A stretch of DNA of 37,284 bases, taken from assembly GCA_030652315.1 (NCBI GenBank), contig JAUSAX010000008.1:1-37284 (forward strand), written 5' to 3'. The translations under genes were made by a program, and so were the position numbers. Positions 26,517-34,895 of the stretch are shown here, in pieces; the first letter of the stretch is position 1, and the number at the start of each line of letters is the position of its first letter. The notes under the pieces are model-generated. The model made no database searches. It was not told the origin of the DNA and saw only the letters and a program-made list of their open reading frames with translations. The stretch comes from Afipia sp. GTDB lineage: Bacteria; Pseudomonadota; Alphaproteobacteria; Rhizobiales; Xanthobacteraceae.

Positions 26517-27836
26517 ATGTTTCAGTTTCCGATGAGGCTGACTTTGCATTCCCCAATTGTTTATCGCGTGACCGTCCGCGCCTTGGCGTTGTGCATGTTT
26601 CAGATGGCGGCGGTCGGCTTTTTCGTCGCGCAGGCGTCAGCCGGCAGCATCGGAAAATCAGAGCCGGCAGCGGCAGGCTTCTCGAGCGAGCGGCTGGCGC
26701 GCATCACCGAATACTTCAACAACGAGGTGACGACCGGCAAGATTCCCGGCGCCATCGTGCTGGTCCAGCGCCGCGGCCAGCCCGCCTATTACGAAGCCTT
26801 CGGCGTGCGCAGCGTCGCCACCAAGGCGCCGATGACGCCCGACACCATCTTCACGCTGTTTTCGATGACGAAGCCGATCACGTCGGTGGCGGCGCTGATG
26901 CTGGTGGAGCAAGGCAAGCTCGCGCTCGATGACGAGGTCGGGCAATACATTCACGGCTTTTACAATATCAAGGTCGGCGAGGAGAAACCTGGTCCTGACG
27001 GCAAGCCCGCGCTTGATCTGGTCGCGCCGAAGCGCCCGATCCAGATCCACGATCTGCTGCGGCAGTCCGCGGGCATACCTTACGCCTCGCTGGCTTATGG
27101 TGTGGTGAAGAAGCCTTATGAAGATGCCGACCTGATGTCGGGCAAGTTCACCAATGAGGAGGTCGCGAACCGCATTGCCGCGTTGCCGCTGATCAGTCAG
27201 CCCGGCGATTACTGGACCTACGGCCACGCCACCGACGTGCTCGGACGGGTGATCGAGGTGGTGTCGGGAAAGTCGCTCTATCAGTTCGAGAAGGAAAACC
27301 TGCTCGATCCGCTCGGCATGACGAATACAAGCTTCTTTGTCACCGATCCTTCGAGGCAGGCGCTGCTCGCCGATCCGCTTCCCAACAGGCACGACAGGCT
27401 GGATCGCGATCCGCGTATTGCTACCAAATGGGAATCGGGCGGCGGGGGCATGGTGTCGTCGATCGCGGACTACGCGCGCTTCGTGCAGATGCTGCTCAAT
27501 CGCGGTGAACTCAACGGCAAGCGCATTCTGGCGCGCAAGACCGTGGACCTGATGACGTCGAACCATATCGGCGAGGCGGCGGGCATCAAGCCGTGGGTCT
27601 ATTATTTTCCCGGCGCAGGCTATGGCTTCGGTCTCGGCGTCGCCGTGCGGACGGAAGCGGGTGTGAGCCACTGGGCCGGCTCCGTCGGCGAGTACGAGTG
27701 GAGCGGGGGCAGCGGAACATACTTCCTTGTCGATCCGAAGGAAGACATGTTCGCTGTCCTGATGATCCAGTCCCCGTCGCAGCGCGGACGAATTCAGTCG
27801 GCGCTCAGAAGCCTGATCTACGGCGCGCTGAAATAG
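26517..27836 (+). CDS. Secreted serine hydrolase, beta-lactamase/class C-like family (copy 3)
   Basis: Third homologue, about 439 residues. Catalytic SMTK lies near residues 116-119, the second motif is Tyr-Gly-His in [36 protein letters not shown], and [22 protein letters not shown] and [33 protein letters not shown] match the other copies. The N-terminus is longer, with the hydrophobic signal at about residues 25-43 (CMFQMAAVGFFVAQASAG). ATGs at 26517 and 26532 are both possible and neither has a clear ribosome-binding site; the first is listed. It is separated from copy 2 by the inverted aldolase gene and ends at a strong shared terminator. Confidence 0.9.
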   Translation: MFQFPMRLTLHSPIVYRVTVRALALCMFQMAAVGFFVAQASAGSIGKSEPAAAGFSSERLARITEYFNNEVTTGKIPGAIVLVQRRGQPAYYEAFGVRSVATKAPMTPDTIFTLFSMTKPITSVAALMLVEQGKLALDDEVGQYIHGFYNIKVGEEKPGPDGKPALDLVAPKRPIQIHDLLRQSAGIPYASLAYGVVKKPYEDADLMSGKFTNEEVANRIAALPLISQPGDYWTYGHATDVLGRVIEVVSGKSLYQFEKENLLDPLGMTNTSFFVTDPSRQALLADPLPNRHDRLDRDPRIATKWESGGGGMVSSIADYARFVQMLLNRGELNGKRILARKTVDLMTSNHIGEAAGIKPWVYYFPGAGYGFGLGVAVRTEAGVSHWAGSVGEYEWSGGSGTYFLVDPKEDMFAVLMIQSPSQRGRIQSALRSLIYGALK

Positions 27837-27858
27837 CGGATGGAATTCACGCAAACAA

Positions 27859-27884
27859 AAAGGCCGCCCGATAAGGCGGCCTTT
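27859..27884. terminator. Bidirectional terminator between serine hydrolase copy 3 and rpsD
   Basis: Perfect 10-bp stem AAAGGCCGCC (27859-27868) and GGCGGCCTTT (27875-27884) with loop CGATAA. An A-run lies on one side and a T-rich tail on the other, between two convergent genes, so it can serve both. Confidence 0.9.
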
Positions 27885-27910
27885 CGTATTTCTGTATCCG
27901 GCTGAAGAGA

Positions 27911-28528
27911 TCAGCGCGAATAGAATTCGATGATGAGGTGCGGTTCCATCTGAACCGGGAACGGCACTTCCGAAAGACCCGGAACGCGCGTGACCTTGGC
28001 ACTCTGCTTGCCGTGATCGACTTCGAGATAGTCGGGGGTGTCACGCTCGCCGAGCTGGTTGGCTTCCAGCACGAAGGTGAGCTGCTTGGACGATTCCTTG
28101 ATCTCGATGACGTCGCCGACCTTCACCTTGTAGCTGGCGATGTTGACGCGCTTGCCGTTCACCTTGATGTGGCCGTGGTTGATGAACTGACGGGCCGCGA
28201 ACATGGTGGCGACGAACTTCGCGCGATACACAACGGTATCGAGGCGGCGCTCGAGCAGGCCGATCAGGTTCTCACCCGAGTCACCCTTCAGGCGGCTGGC
28301 TTCAACGTAAATCGAGTGGAACTGACGCTCGGAAATGTTGGCGTAGTAGCCCTTCAGCTTCTGCTTGGCGCGCAGCTGCGTGCCGAAGTCGGAGAGCTTA
28401 CCCTTGCGGCGCTGACCGTGTTGGCCGGGGCCGTATTCGCGCTTGTTGACGGGGCTCTTCGGGCGGCCCCAGATGTTCTGGCCCATACGGCGATCGATCT
28501 TGTACTTCGCCTCACTACGCTTAGTCAT
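27911..28528 (-). CDS. rpsD: 30S ribosomal protein S4
   Basis: Primary 16S rRNA-binding protein that starts assembly of the small subunit body. The 205-residue length and sequence ([68 protein letters not shown]) fit alphaproteobacterial S4. The S4 RNA-binding domain is clear at about residues 94-155 ([33 protein letters not shown]). The N-terminal Cys zinc site of some bacteria is absent, giving the zinc-free form. A GAAAGAGGA ribosome-binding region precedes the ATG. It stands alone, not in an alpha operon with rpoA. Confidence 0.98.
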   Translation of the reverse strand: MTKRSEAKYKIDRRMGQNIWGRPKSPVNKREYGPGQHGQRRKGKLSDFGTQLRAKQKLKGYYANISERQFHSIYVEASRLKGDSGENLIGLLERRLDTVVYRAKFVATMFAARQFINHGHIKVNGKRVNIASYKVKVGDVIEIKESSKQLTFVLEANQLGERDTPDYLEVDHGKQSAKVTRVPGLSEVPFPVQMEPHLIIEFYSR

Positions 28529-28654
28529 CGCGTCCTCTTTCGTAAGTTTGAGTTTTGAGGAAACGCGCCCTCCTGTGCAGCGGGATATGATCCCGGTGCT
28601 GACAGGTCCGCCTCATAAGCTTGATGAGGAAGACCACGGGTCGCGAAACGCAAC

Positions 28655-28674
28655 GCGGGCCGAAACCGGCCCGC
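28655..28674 (-). terminator. GC-rich hairpin after the cupin gene
   Basis: Perfect 8-bp stem GCGGGCCG (28655-28662) and CGGCCCGC (28667-28674) with an AAAC loop, between the cupin stop and rpsD. The tail on the minus strand is only weakly T-rich, so termination strength is uncertain. Confidence 0.5.
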
Positions 28675-28722
28675 GAGCAACGGGGTTCTATGAAAAATCC
28701 CCCGTAATGTCAAACAGATCGG

Positions 28723-29124
28723 CTATTTCGCGGGGGCCGGGGAGGCCAGCGGCTTGGTCTTGTCCACTATGTAAACTCCCAGCACTTTCATAGGCTTATC
28801 GCCATGAACGGCGGCATCGTGAACGGCACCGGCTGGAATTTGGTAGGATTCGCCAGCTTTCAGCATCTTGTCGGGCTGCCCGTCGATGGACAACACCAGT
28901 TCGCCCTCCAGAACGTAGCCCGTCTCGACGCCGGGATGGGTGTGCCGGCCGGCCTTTGTTCCCGGAGCCAGTTCGGCAAGGCCGGTGACCGTGTTGTAGC
29001 CTTCCGGGAAGGCGATGGTTTGGAGCGGCGTACGCTTGATGCCCGCGGGCGGCTGCTGGGCGAGGGCCGCGCCTATGCCGGCGAGCGCGAGAACAGAAAT
29101 GCAAAGCACTGTCTTCTTGAGCAT
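28723..29124 (-). CDS. Secreted single-domain cupin protein
   Basis: A 133-residue cupin with a signal peptide (MLKKTVLCISVLALAGIGAALAQ). The two cupin motifs are seen: GTKAGRHTHPGVETGYVLEGELVLSIDGQ, with His-x-His and a following Glu as metal ligands, and AGESYQIPAGAVHDAAVHGDKPMKVLGVYI with the later His. Metal-binding residues look complete, so a periplasmic metal-dependent enzyme or sensor is possible; cupins are too varied to name a reaction. It is a single gene between rpsD and murI with hairpins on its 3' side. Confidence 0.85.
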   Translation of the reverse strand: MLKKTVLCISVLALAGIGAALAQQPPAGIKRTPLQTIAFPEGYNTVTGLAELAPGTKAGRHTHPGVETGYVLEGELVLSIDGQPDKMLKAGESYQIPAGAVHDAAVHGDKPMKVLGVYIVDKTKPLASPAPAK

Positions 29125-29202
29125 GTGAATCTCCCTTTCGCTGTTCTCTCTGGAACAGACCGCGGGAGAAGCTAGCAGTCGAATGATACCGGCGGAAGGG
29201 TC

Positions 29203-30003
29203 TCAGGCGACTTCGCGGGAGCCAAAGAATGGCTCAAGTGCATCCGCCAGTACGGGCGAAGGCGCCTGTCCCGACGTGAAGATGAATTCAGCCCGGTGTG
29301 TCTCTCCGACGCCGTTGGTGGAGCCAAGCAGGTCGCTCACGCGGCGTGCGATGGCGGGCGCGGGATCGATCCAGTTCACCGCCCATGGTGCCAGCGCAAC
29401 CATCTGGCTGATCAGCAAGGGATAGTGCGTGCAGGCCAGGACCACTGTGTCGGTTCTGGCATCGCCATCGATAAAGCAAGGCGCAATTTCAGCTGCGACC
29501 GCCTCGTCGCTGGCGTGCTCCCCGCGCAATGCGGCCTCCGCGAGGTTTGCCAGATTTTCCGCGCCAACCAGCGTCACGTCGCAGCCCTGCGCGAAATCGC
29601 GGATCAGCGCCTTGGTGTACTCACGCTTGACGGTGCCGCGCGTGCCCAGCACGGAGACGCGCTTGGTTTGGGATAAGGCGCAGGCAGGCTTGATGGCGGG
29701 CACGGTGCCGACGAACGGCACGCTGTAGGCCTCGCGCAGATGCGTCATCACCAGCGTGGACGCGGTGTTGCAGGCGATCACGGCAAGGTCGGGGGCATGC
29801 TCGGCAATCAGATCGCCAACCAGCGGCACCACGCGGGCGACGATCTCGTCCTCGGTGTGCTGGCCGTAGGGGAAATAGGCGTCGTCCGCCACATAGACAT
29901 AGCGCGCGCCCGGCCGCAGTTTGACGATCTCGCGGAATACGGTGAGACCGCCGAGGCCGGAGTCAAACACGAGTATCGTTGGTGCCTGGGACACAAAAGC
30001 CAT
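29203..30003 (-). CDS. murI: Glutamate racemase
   Basis: Converts L- to D-glutamate for peptidoglycan. The 266-residue protein has the FDSGLGGLTVFREI motif, the first catalytic Cys in VIACNTASTLV and the second in LACTHYPLLISQM, separated by the expected distance, so it should be active. DDAYFPYGQHTEDEI matches the family's substrate-region motif. The ATG at 30003 is the clear start. The gene is read in the same direction as the MOSC and purB genes upstream, with 42 bases between. Confidence 0.96.
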   Translation of the reverse strand: MAFVSQAPTILVFDSGLGGLTVFREIVKLRPGARYVYVADDAYFPYGQHTEDEIVARVVPLVGDLIAEHAPDLAVIACNTASTLVMTHLREAYSVPFVGTVPAIKPACALSQTKRVSVLGTRGTVKREYTKALIRDFAQGCDVTLVGAENLANLAEAALRGEHASDEAVAAEIAPCFIDGDARTDTVVLACTHYPLLISQMVALAPWAVNWIDPAPAIARRVSDLLGSTNGVGETHRAEFIFTSGQAPSPVLADALEPFFGSREVA

Positions 30004-30045
30004 GATAGCCGATCTGCGGTTACCACTTTGTTGTAATCAGGGCGG

Positions 30046-30585
30046 CTAGACCGGCTGAAGCGGCCGATGTGGCTCCGCCGGCAGTTCGACCCGGACCGCA
30101 TCGCCCGGCCGGACGTCGCCGTCGGCCAGCACGATGCTCATGACCCCGGCCTTGCGGATCAGATTGCCATCGGCGCCTTTGTCCAGCGTTGCGGCCATCA
30201 GGCCCTGCTGGAAACGGTCGATCTGGATGCAGGGATTACGCAGCCCGGTGACTTCGACCAAGGCGGTCTCGCCGAGATGCAGCCGCGTGCCAGCCGGCAG
30301 CGCCAGCAGGTTGATGCCGCGGGTGGTGACGTTCTCGCCCATCTCACCGGGCCGGACGATGAAGTTTTTCGGGGCCAGCTCGTCGAATAGCTCTTCGTGG
30401 ATCAGATGCACCTGACGCAAGTTCGGCTGCGTCGGATCTTTCGCGACACGCGAGCGGTGTTTCACCGTCTCGCCCATATGCGCGTCACCGTCGACGCCGA
30501 GCCCCTTGAGCAGGCGGATGCTCAAGGAGTTCGTCTTGCTGAAGTGGTGGCCTTTTCGCAGACTCACCGCGGTGACGATGCTCAT
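30046..30585 (-). CDS. MOSC domain-containing protein
   Basis: A 179-residue MOSC-domain protein, related to the C-terminal domain of molybdenum cofactor sulfurase and to YiiM/MOSC enzymes that act on N-hydroxylated compounds. Present: a MSIVTAVSLRKGHHFSKTNSLSIRLLKGLGVDGDAHMGETVKHRSR start, VRPGEMGENVTTRGINLLALPAGTRLHLGE, and EVTGLRNPCIQIDRFQQGLM with the conserved Cys expected to bind cofactor sulfur. It starts four bases after the purB stop on the same strand, so it is probably translationally coupled to purB, although no functional tie is known. Confidence 0.88.
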   Translation of the reverse strand: MSIVTAVSLRKGHHFSKTNSLSIRLLKGLGVDGDAHMGETVKHRSRVAKDPTQPNLRQVHLIHEELFDELAPKNFIVRPGEMGENVTTRGINLLALPAGTRLHLGETALVEVTGLRNPCIQIDRFQQGLMAATLDKGADGNLIRKAGVMSIVLADGDVRPGDAVRVELPAEPHRPLQPV

Positions 30586-30589
30586 CGGT

Positions 30590-31897
30590 TCAGGATGCTC
30601 CAAACACCCGCTTGAAGATCGTATCGACGTGTTTGAAGTGATACGCGAGATCAAATTGTTCCTCGATCTCCTTGTCCGACAGATATTTTTTCACGTCGGC
30701 GTCCTTCTTCAGAAGTGACTGGAAGTCGCCTTCGCCGCGCCAGACTGGCATCGCGTTGCGCTGCACGAGCTTGTAGGCGTCCTCGCGCGAAGCACCTTTT
30801 TGCGTCAGTGCGATCAGCAGGCGCTGCGAGTGGACGAGGCCGCCGAGGCGGTCGAGGTTCTTCTGCATGTTGGCGGGATACACCAGCAGCTTTTCGATCA
30901 CGCCCGCGAGACGGTTGAGCGCGAAGTCGAGCGTCACGGTGGCGTCGGGTCCCATCATACGCTCGGCGGAGGAGTGCGAGATGTCGCGCTCGTGCCAGAG
31001 CACGACGTTTTCCAGCGCGGGCGTCACATAGGCGCGCACCATGCGCGACAGACCGGTGAGGTTTTCCGTCAGCACCGGATTGCGCTTGTGCGGCATCGCC
31101 GACGAGCCCTTCTGGCCTTCCGAGAAGAACTCCTCGGCTTCCAGCACCTCGGTGCGCTGCATGTGGCGGATTTCGGTGGCGAGACGCTCTACCGACGAGG
31201 CGACGACGCCCAATGTCGCGAAGAACATCGCGTGGCGGTCGCGCGGGATCACCTGCGTCGAGATCGGTTCGACCGCCAAGCCCATGGCCTTGGCGACATG
31301 CTCTTCGACGCGTGGATCGATCTGCGCGAACGTGCCGACAGCGCCTGAAATCGCACAGGTAGCGATTTCCTTGCGCGCCAGAACCAGACGTTCGCGGGCG
31401 CGGGTGAATTCGGCGTAGGCGTAGGCGAGCTTGAGACCGAACGTGACCGGCTCGGCATGGATGCCGTGCGAGCGGCCGATGGTCGGCGTCATCTTGTGCT
31501 CGAAGGCACGGGTCTTGAGCGCGGCCAGCACCTTGTCGATGTCGGCGATCAGGATATCGGCAGCGCGCGAGAGCTGCACGTTGAGACAGGTGTCGAGCAC
31601 GTCCGACGAGGTCATGCCTTGATGCACGAAGCGCGCTTCCGGGCCGACGATCTCGGCCAGATGCGTCAGGAAGGCGATCACGTCGTGCTTGGTCTCGCGT
31701 TCGATCTCGTCGATGCGCTCGACGTTGAAGGTCGCGTCCTTGGCCTTGGCCCAGATGGTTTTCGCAGCATCCTTCGGAATCGTTCCGAGTTCGGCGAGCG
31801 CGTCGGCGGCATGCGCCTCGATCTCGAACCAGATCTTGAAACGCGTCTGCGGCTCCCAAATGGAGACCTTTTCGGGGCGGGAATAGCGGGGAATCAT
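30590..31897 (-). CDS. purB: Adenylosuccinate lyase
   Basis: Catalyses two fumarate-releasing steps in purine synthesis (SAICAR to AICAR, adenylosuccinate to AMP). The 435-residue protein belongs to the shorter PurB class. The family signature SSAMPHKRNP is present in EGQKGSSAMPHKRNPVLTEN, with GRSHGIHAEPVTFG and HQGMTSSDVLDTCLNVQ as further active-site blocks. The start MIPRYSRPEKVSIWEPQ at 31897 is the family start; an extension to 31951 runs into an intergenic repeat and is rejected. It is far from the purC/S/Q/L block but in the same window, and is followed at once by the MOSC gene. Confidence 0.97.
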   Translation of the reverse strand: MIPRYSRPEKVSIWEPQTRFKIWFEIEAHAADALAELGTIPKDAAKTIWAKAKDATFNVERIDEIERETKHDVIAFLTHLAEIVGPEARFVHQGMTSSDVLDTCLNVQLSRAADILIADIDKVLAALKTRAFEHKMTPTIGRSHGIHAEPVTFGLKLAYAYAEFTRARERLVLARKEIATCAISGAVGTFAQIDPRVEEHVAKAMGLAVEPISTQVIPRDRHAMFFATLGVVASSVERLATEIRHMQRTEVLEAEEFFSEGQKGSSAMPHKRNPVLTENLTGLSRMVRAYVTPALENVVLWHERDISHSSAERMMGPDATVTLDFALNRLAGVIEKLLVYPANMQKNLDRLGGLVHSQRLLIALTQKGASREDAYKLVQRNAMPVWRGEGDFQSLLKKDADVKKYLSDKEIEEQFDLAYHFKHVDTIFKRVFGAS

Positions 31898-31917
31898 CGG
31901 CAAAGTCCTGTTAGTCT

Positions 31918-32015
31918 GACCGTCATGCCCGGCCTTGTGCCGGGCATCCACGTCTTTTTCGAGGTCAGACCAAGCAAAACGTCGATGGCCGGGTCAAGCC
32001 CGGCCATGACGAAAA
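31918..32015. repeat. Two intergenic palindromic (REP-like) units
   Basis: Two GC-rich palindromes lie between purB and rpe: TGCCCGGC..GCCGGGCA within about 31925-31948, and ATGGCCGGG..CCCGGCCAT within about 31985-32008, each flanked by GTC/GAC and A/T-rich edges, in opposite orientation. The style matches short repeats scattered between genes in Bradyrhizobium relatives. A third unit of this kind occurs at 35648-35675. Confidence 0.75.
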
Positions 32016-32034
32016 ACTGGTCCAACATGCACCA

Positions 32035-32736
32035 TTAAATCGCTTCGCCGCGCGCGGAGGCGGCCGCATTGCGGATCGCGGAGATATTCGCCTTGTAGCT
32101 GTCTATCGTGCCGCCCTTGAACACGGCCGATCCGGCGACCAGTGCGTTCGCGCCGGCGGCGGCGACCTTGGCGGCATTGTCCGCCGTGACCCCGCCATCG
32201 ACTTCAATGTCGATCGGGCGTCCGGCGCACATCGCGCGAACCTGCGAAATCTTTTCCAGCACGGAGGGGATGAACGACTGGCCGCCGAAGCCGGGATTGA
32301 CCGACATCACAAGCACGAGATCGACCATGTCGATGACGTACTCGATGGCGCTCGCGGGCGTCGCCGGATTGAGCGACACACCGGCCTTCTTGCCAAGTGC
32401 GCGGATCGCCTGCAGCGAGCGATGCAGATGCGGGCCGGCTTCGGCGTGGACCGTGATGTAGTCGCAGCCAGCCTTGGCGAAAGCTTCGAGATAAGGATCG
32501 CACGGCGCGATCATCAAATGCGCATCGAATATCTTCTTCGAGTGCGGGCGCATCGCCTTGATGACATCGGGGCCGTAGGAAATGTTCGGCACGAAATGGC
32601 CGTCCATGACGTCGAGATGGATCCAGTCGGCGCCCGCCTGATCGACGGCACGGACTTCCTCGCCAAGCTTCGAGAAATCCGACGCGAGGATCGATGGCGC
32701 GATAATCAGCGGGCGGGGTGCAAGGGGCTGTGACAT
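32035..32736 (-). CDS. rpe: Ribulose-phosphate 3-epimerase
   Basis: Interconverts ribulose 5-phosphate and xylulose 5-phosphate in the pentose phosphate and Calvin pathways. The 233-residue TIM barrel shows [18 protein letters not shown], the metal-site motif [58 protein letters not shown] and [12 protein letters not shown] with the phosphate-binding end [10 protein letters not shown]. All catalytic Asp and His residues are in place. The ATG at 32736 is the clear start. It is divergent from the EF-hand gene across a palindrome-rich gap. Confidence 0.97.
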   Translation of the reverse strand: MSQPLAPRPLIIAPSILASDFSKLGEEVRAVDQAGADWIHLDVMDGHFVPNISYGPDVIKAMRPHSKKIFDAHLMIAPCDPYLEAFAKAGCDYITVHAEAGPHLHRSLQAIRALGKKAGVSLNPATPASAIEYVIDMVDLVLVMSVNPGFGGQSFIPSVLEKISQVRAMCAGRPIDIEVDGGVTADNAAKVAAAGANALVAGSAVFKGGTIDSYKANISAIRNAAASARGEAI

Positions 32737-32789
32737 GGCGGCTTCCGGTGCTTCCCTTGGCGTATTCTGGACGGCTGGTTTCGCCTAAC

Positions 32790-32908
32790 ACGCCGCCTGC
32801 GCGCGGGCAATGTGAGGCAGGCGGCGTACACAGGAACAGTACGGATTCGGCGGCAAATCCTGCCGTCACGGCAGAAATTGCCGTGCTGGAAGCACCGTCC
32901 GGACGGTG
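32790..32908. promoter_or_regulatory. Three consecutive palindromes between rpe and the EF-hand gene
   Basis: Three dyads lie in a 120-bp stretch between divergent genes. First, ACGCCGCCTGC (32790-32800) pairs with GCAGGCGGCGT (32817-32827). Second, a 33-bp symmetric element at 32851-32883 is centred on 32867, with CGGCAA and CTGCCGT on the left mirrored by ACGGCAG and TTGCCG on the right. Third, a perfect 16-bp palindrome, CACCGTCCGGACGGTG, spans 32893-32908. As neither flanking gene ends here, terminators are unlikely; operators or 5'-leader hairpins fit better. No regulator is identified. Confidence 0.55.
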
Positions 32909-33010
32909 GAAATGACCGTATTTATTGGGTTTCTCGTAGCGGCACGGCAATTGCTGGATACTCATCGGGATGATCTCAGCCGCTTGTCACCGGCTTTGGG
33001 GAGTATCGCG

Positions 33011-33742
33011 ATGTTCTTTGCCGCAGGTGCCGTTGGAGCCGCCGCTATCGGCGCGCTGGATTTGCTGTCGTCGCTGACGCCTAACAAGTCGGCCGCGGCC
33101 AAGACCGGCGTCAAGCAGACGAATTCCATCTTCGATGTGACCGGATCGAGCGGCAGCACGCCGAGCGCGACGTCCGTGTCCGCGACAAGTTCCACTCCGG
33201 CTGGAGCGCTGTCACCATCGACATTCAACGCGCTGCTGTCGGCGCAGGATTCCAACGGCAAAGCCAACCCATCGGACGCATTGAAGAGTTTGTTCGCGCA
33301 GATCGACGGCAACAGCGACGGCAAGATCACCAAGGCCGAATTTGAGGACAAGCTCGGAGCGGGCGGCACCAATATCGCTGCTGCGGATAATGTTTTCGCC
33401 AAGATGGACACCGACGGCGATGGTTCCGTCAGTCTCGATGAAATGGCAACGGCGCTCAAAGGCAAGGGCGGTGGTCATCATGCGCATCAGGCCGGTGGCG
33501 GTGCCGATGCGCTGAAGGAGGCCCTGCAAGGCGCGTCGAGCACGACGACGACAAACAGCGACGGCTCGATTTCGACCACGCTGACATATGCCGATGGATC
33601 GCAGATCATGCTGAGCCAGCCAGCATCGTCGGCGACGTCAAGCGGTGCTTCCACACAATACAATCTCGTTGAGAAAATGATGCAGCGCCAGACAGATGCG
33701 CTCGCCGCATCTGCAAAGCAATCGGTCTCCGTCAGGATCTGA
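33011..33742 (+). CDS. EF-hand calcium-binding protein
   Basis: A 243-residue protein with two canonical EF-hand loops: DGNSDGKITKAE (about residues 99-110) and DTDGDGSVSLDE (133-144), all calcium-coordinating positions occupied. The N-terminus (MFFAAGAVGAAAIGALDLLSSL) is hydrophobic and may be a signal or anchor without a clear cleavage site; a Ser/Thr/Ala-rich linker precedes the EF-hands and a Ser/Thr-rich tail follows. The start at 33011 is fixed by GGGGAG seven bases upstream; earlier in-frame ATGs at 32906 and 32912 lack this. A calcium buffer or sensor of unknown partner; similar single genes occur in Bradyrhizobium relatives. Confidence 0.85.
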   Translation: MFFAAGAVGAAAIGALDLLSSLTPNKSAAAKTGVKQTNSIFDVTGSSGSTPSATSVSATSSTPAGALSPSTFNALLSAQDSNGKANPSDALKSLFAQIDGNSDGKITKAEFEDKLGAGGTNIAAADNVFAKMDTDGDGSVSLDEMATALKGKGGGHHAHQAGGGADALKEALQGASSTTTTNSDGSISTTLTYADGSQIMLSQPASSATSSGASTQYNLVEKMMQRQTDALAASAKQSVSVRI

Positions 33743-33773
33743 TGTAACCGGGGTTCGCCTGCGGGCTGAATCG

Positions 33774-33798
33774 GGTCAGCGTATCCAGCGCGCTGACC
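33774..33798. terminator. Shared hairpin between convergent EF-hand and P1 peptidase genes
   Basis: Perfect 8-bp stem GGTCAGCG (33774-33781) and CGCTGACC (33791-33798) with a nine-base loop, between two stop codons. There is no good T-run on either side, so it is a plausible but weak terminator for both genes. Confidence 0.5.
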
Positions 33799-33799
33799 G

Positions 33800-34801
33800 C
33801 TACTTCCCAAATCGTTCTTTCCACGACGGCAACGCGCCGGCGAAAGGCAGCGCCTTCGCTTCATAGACGCCGCGCGCAATGGCGCGTGCGATGACATTTG
33901 CCGCCACCGCGCCAAGTTCAGTGAGCCCATAAAGTGGATCAACTGGTTTTTCGCCGGTCGCAGCAGCGAACACGATGTCGCCGTCGAGCGGCGCGTGTAC
34001 CGGATAGATCGCGCGGGCGAATCCGGTCTGCGCGATCATTGCAAGGCGCTTCACCTGCGGCTTGGTGAGGATGGCGTCGGTGACGACAATGGCCAGCGTG
34101 GTGTTTTCGATCGCCGTCGCGGCGGGCCCGCCCTTGAGCCGCATCGCAAGCATGTCGGGCGTAAAGGACGGCGGCAGCCCGCGTCCGCCGAACTCACTGT
34201 TCTGTTCGAAGGGCGCGGCCCAGAACCATGGTCCGTCGCCGACATTCACGCTGCCGACCGCATTGACGGAAGCGATAGCTGCAACCCGCACGCCGTTTGT
34301 CGTCACTGCGGACGCCGAGCCAAGCCCGCCCTTGAAGTTGGCGGTGGTCGCGCCGAAGCCCGCGCCGACGCTGCCGAGCGCGAACGGGGCATCGGTTGCT
34401 GCTGCGGCCGCCGCGTAGCCAAGATCGCGATAGGGAGGAAAGCGGCCCCATGCCTTGTCACCACCATTCAGCATGTCGAACATCACGGCACCGGGGACAA
34501 TCGGGATCAGCGCGCCACCCACGGCAAAGCCGCGTCCCTGTTCGGCGAGCCATGCCTGCACGCCGCCGCCGGCTTCAAGCCCGAAGGCCGAGCCTCCGGA
34601 GAGCGCGATCGCATCGATGCTTTCGACTGTGTTGACCGGTTCGAGCAATGCACCGTCCCGGATTCCAGGGCCGCCGCCGCGCACATCAGCGGAGGTCACA
34701 GTGGCCTTGTCGAAGATCACCGCGGTGACGCCGGATGCGACCGTTGCGTCATGGGCGTGGCCGACCCGGACGCCGGGAATGTCGGTCAGCAGGTTCTTCA
34801 T
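33800..34801 (-). CDS. P1/S58-family peptidase (DmpA/NylC-like Ntn hydrolase)
   Basis: A 333-residue self-processing hydrolase of the P1 (DmpA, NylC, BapA) family; members cleave N-terminal amino acids, beta-peptides or amide oligomers. Seen: LLTDIPGVRVGHAHDATVASGVTAVIFDKATVTSADVRGGGPGIRDGALLEP, the SGGSAFGLEAGGGVQAWLAE block, GSVGAGFGATTANFKGGLGSAS, and ENTTLAIVVTDA, where the Asn-Thr bond is the expected autocleavage site and Thr the nucleophile as in NylC. The ATG at 34801 follows a GGTGAGAG stretch. No signal peptide. It is divergent from ccdA across about 95 bp. The natural substrate is unknown. Confidence 0.9.
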   Translation of the reverse strand: MKNLLTDIPGVRVGHAHDATVASGVTAVIFDKATVTSADVRGGGPGIRDGALLEPVNTVESIDAIALSGGSAFGLEAGGGVQAWLAEQGRGFAVGGALIPIVPGAVMFDMLNGGDKAWGRFPPYRDLGYAAAAAATDAPFALGSVGAGFGATTANFKGGLGSASAVTTNGVRVAAIASVNAVGSVNVGDGPWFWAAPFEQNSEFGGRGLPPSFTPDMLAMRLKGGPAATAIENTTLAIVVTDAILTKPQVKRLAMIAQTGFARAIYPVHAPLDGDIVFAAATGEKPVDPLYGLTELGAVAANVIARAIARGVYEAKALPFAGALPSWKERFGK

Positions 34802-34895
34802 AACTCTCACCTTTTTATGATCACGCTCGATCACAACACGCGGAAGGGCCGGCGCGGAGCTTGCATAGCATATGGGCGACAGTGCAATAAGCGGC

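Noticed and set aside
22651..27836. Antibiotic-resistance beta-lactamase cluster
   Set aside because: The SxxK fold is shared with esterases and peptidases; the YxN motif of class C beta-lactamases is Y-S/G-H here and no ampR-like regulator is adjacent.
26658..27854. Minus-strand open frame opposite serine hydrolase copy 3 (398 codons)
   Set aside because: Antisense shadow, and similar open frames lie opposite the other two copies at matching places, explained by shared sequence of the sense genes.
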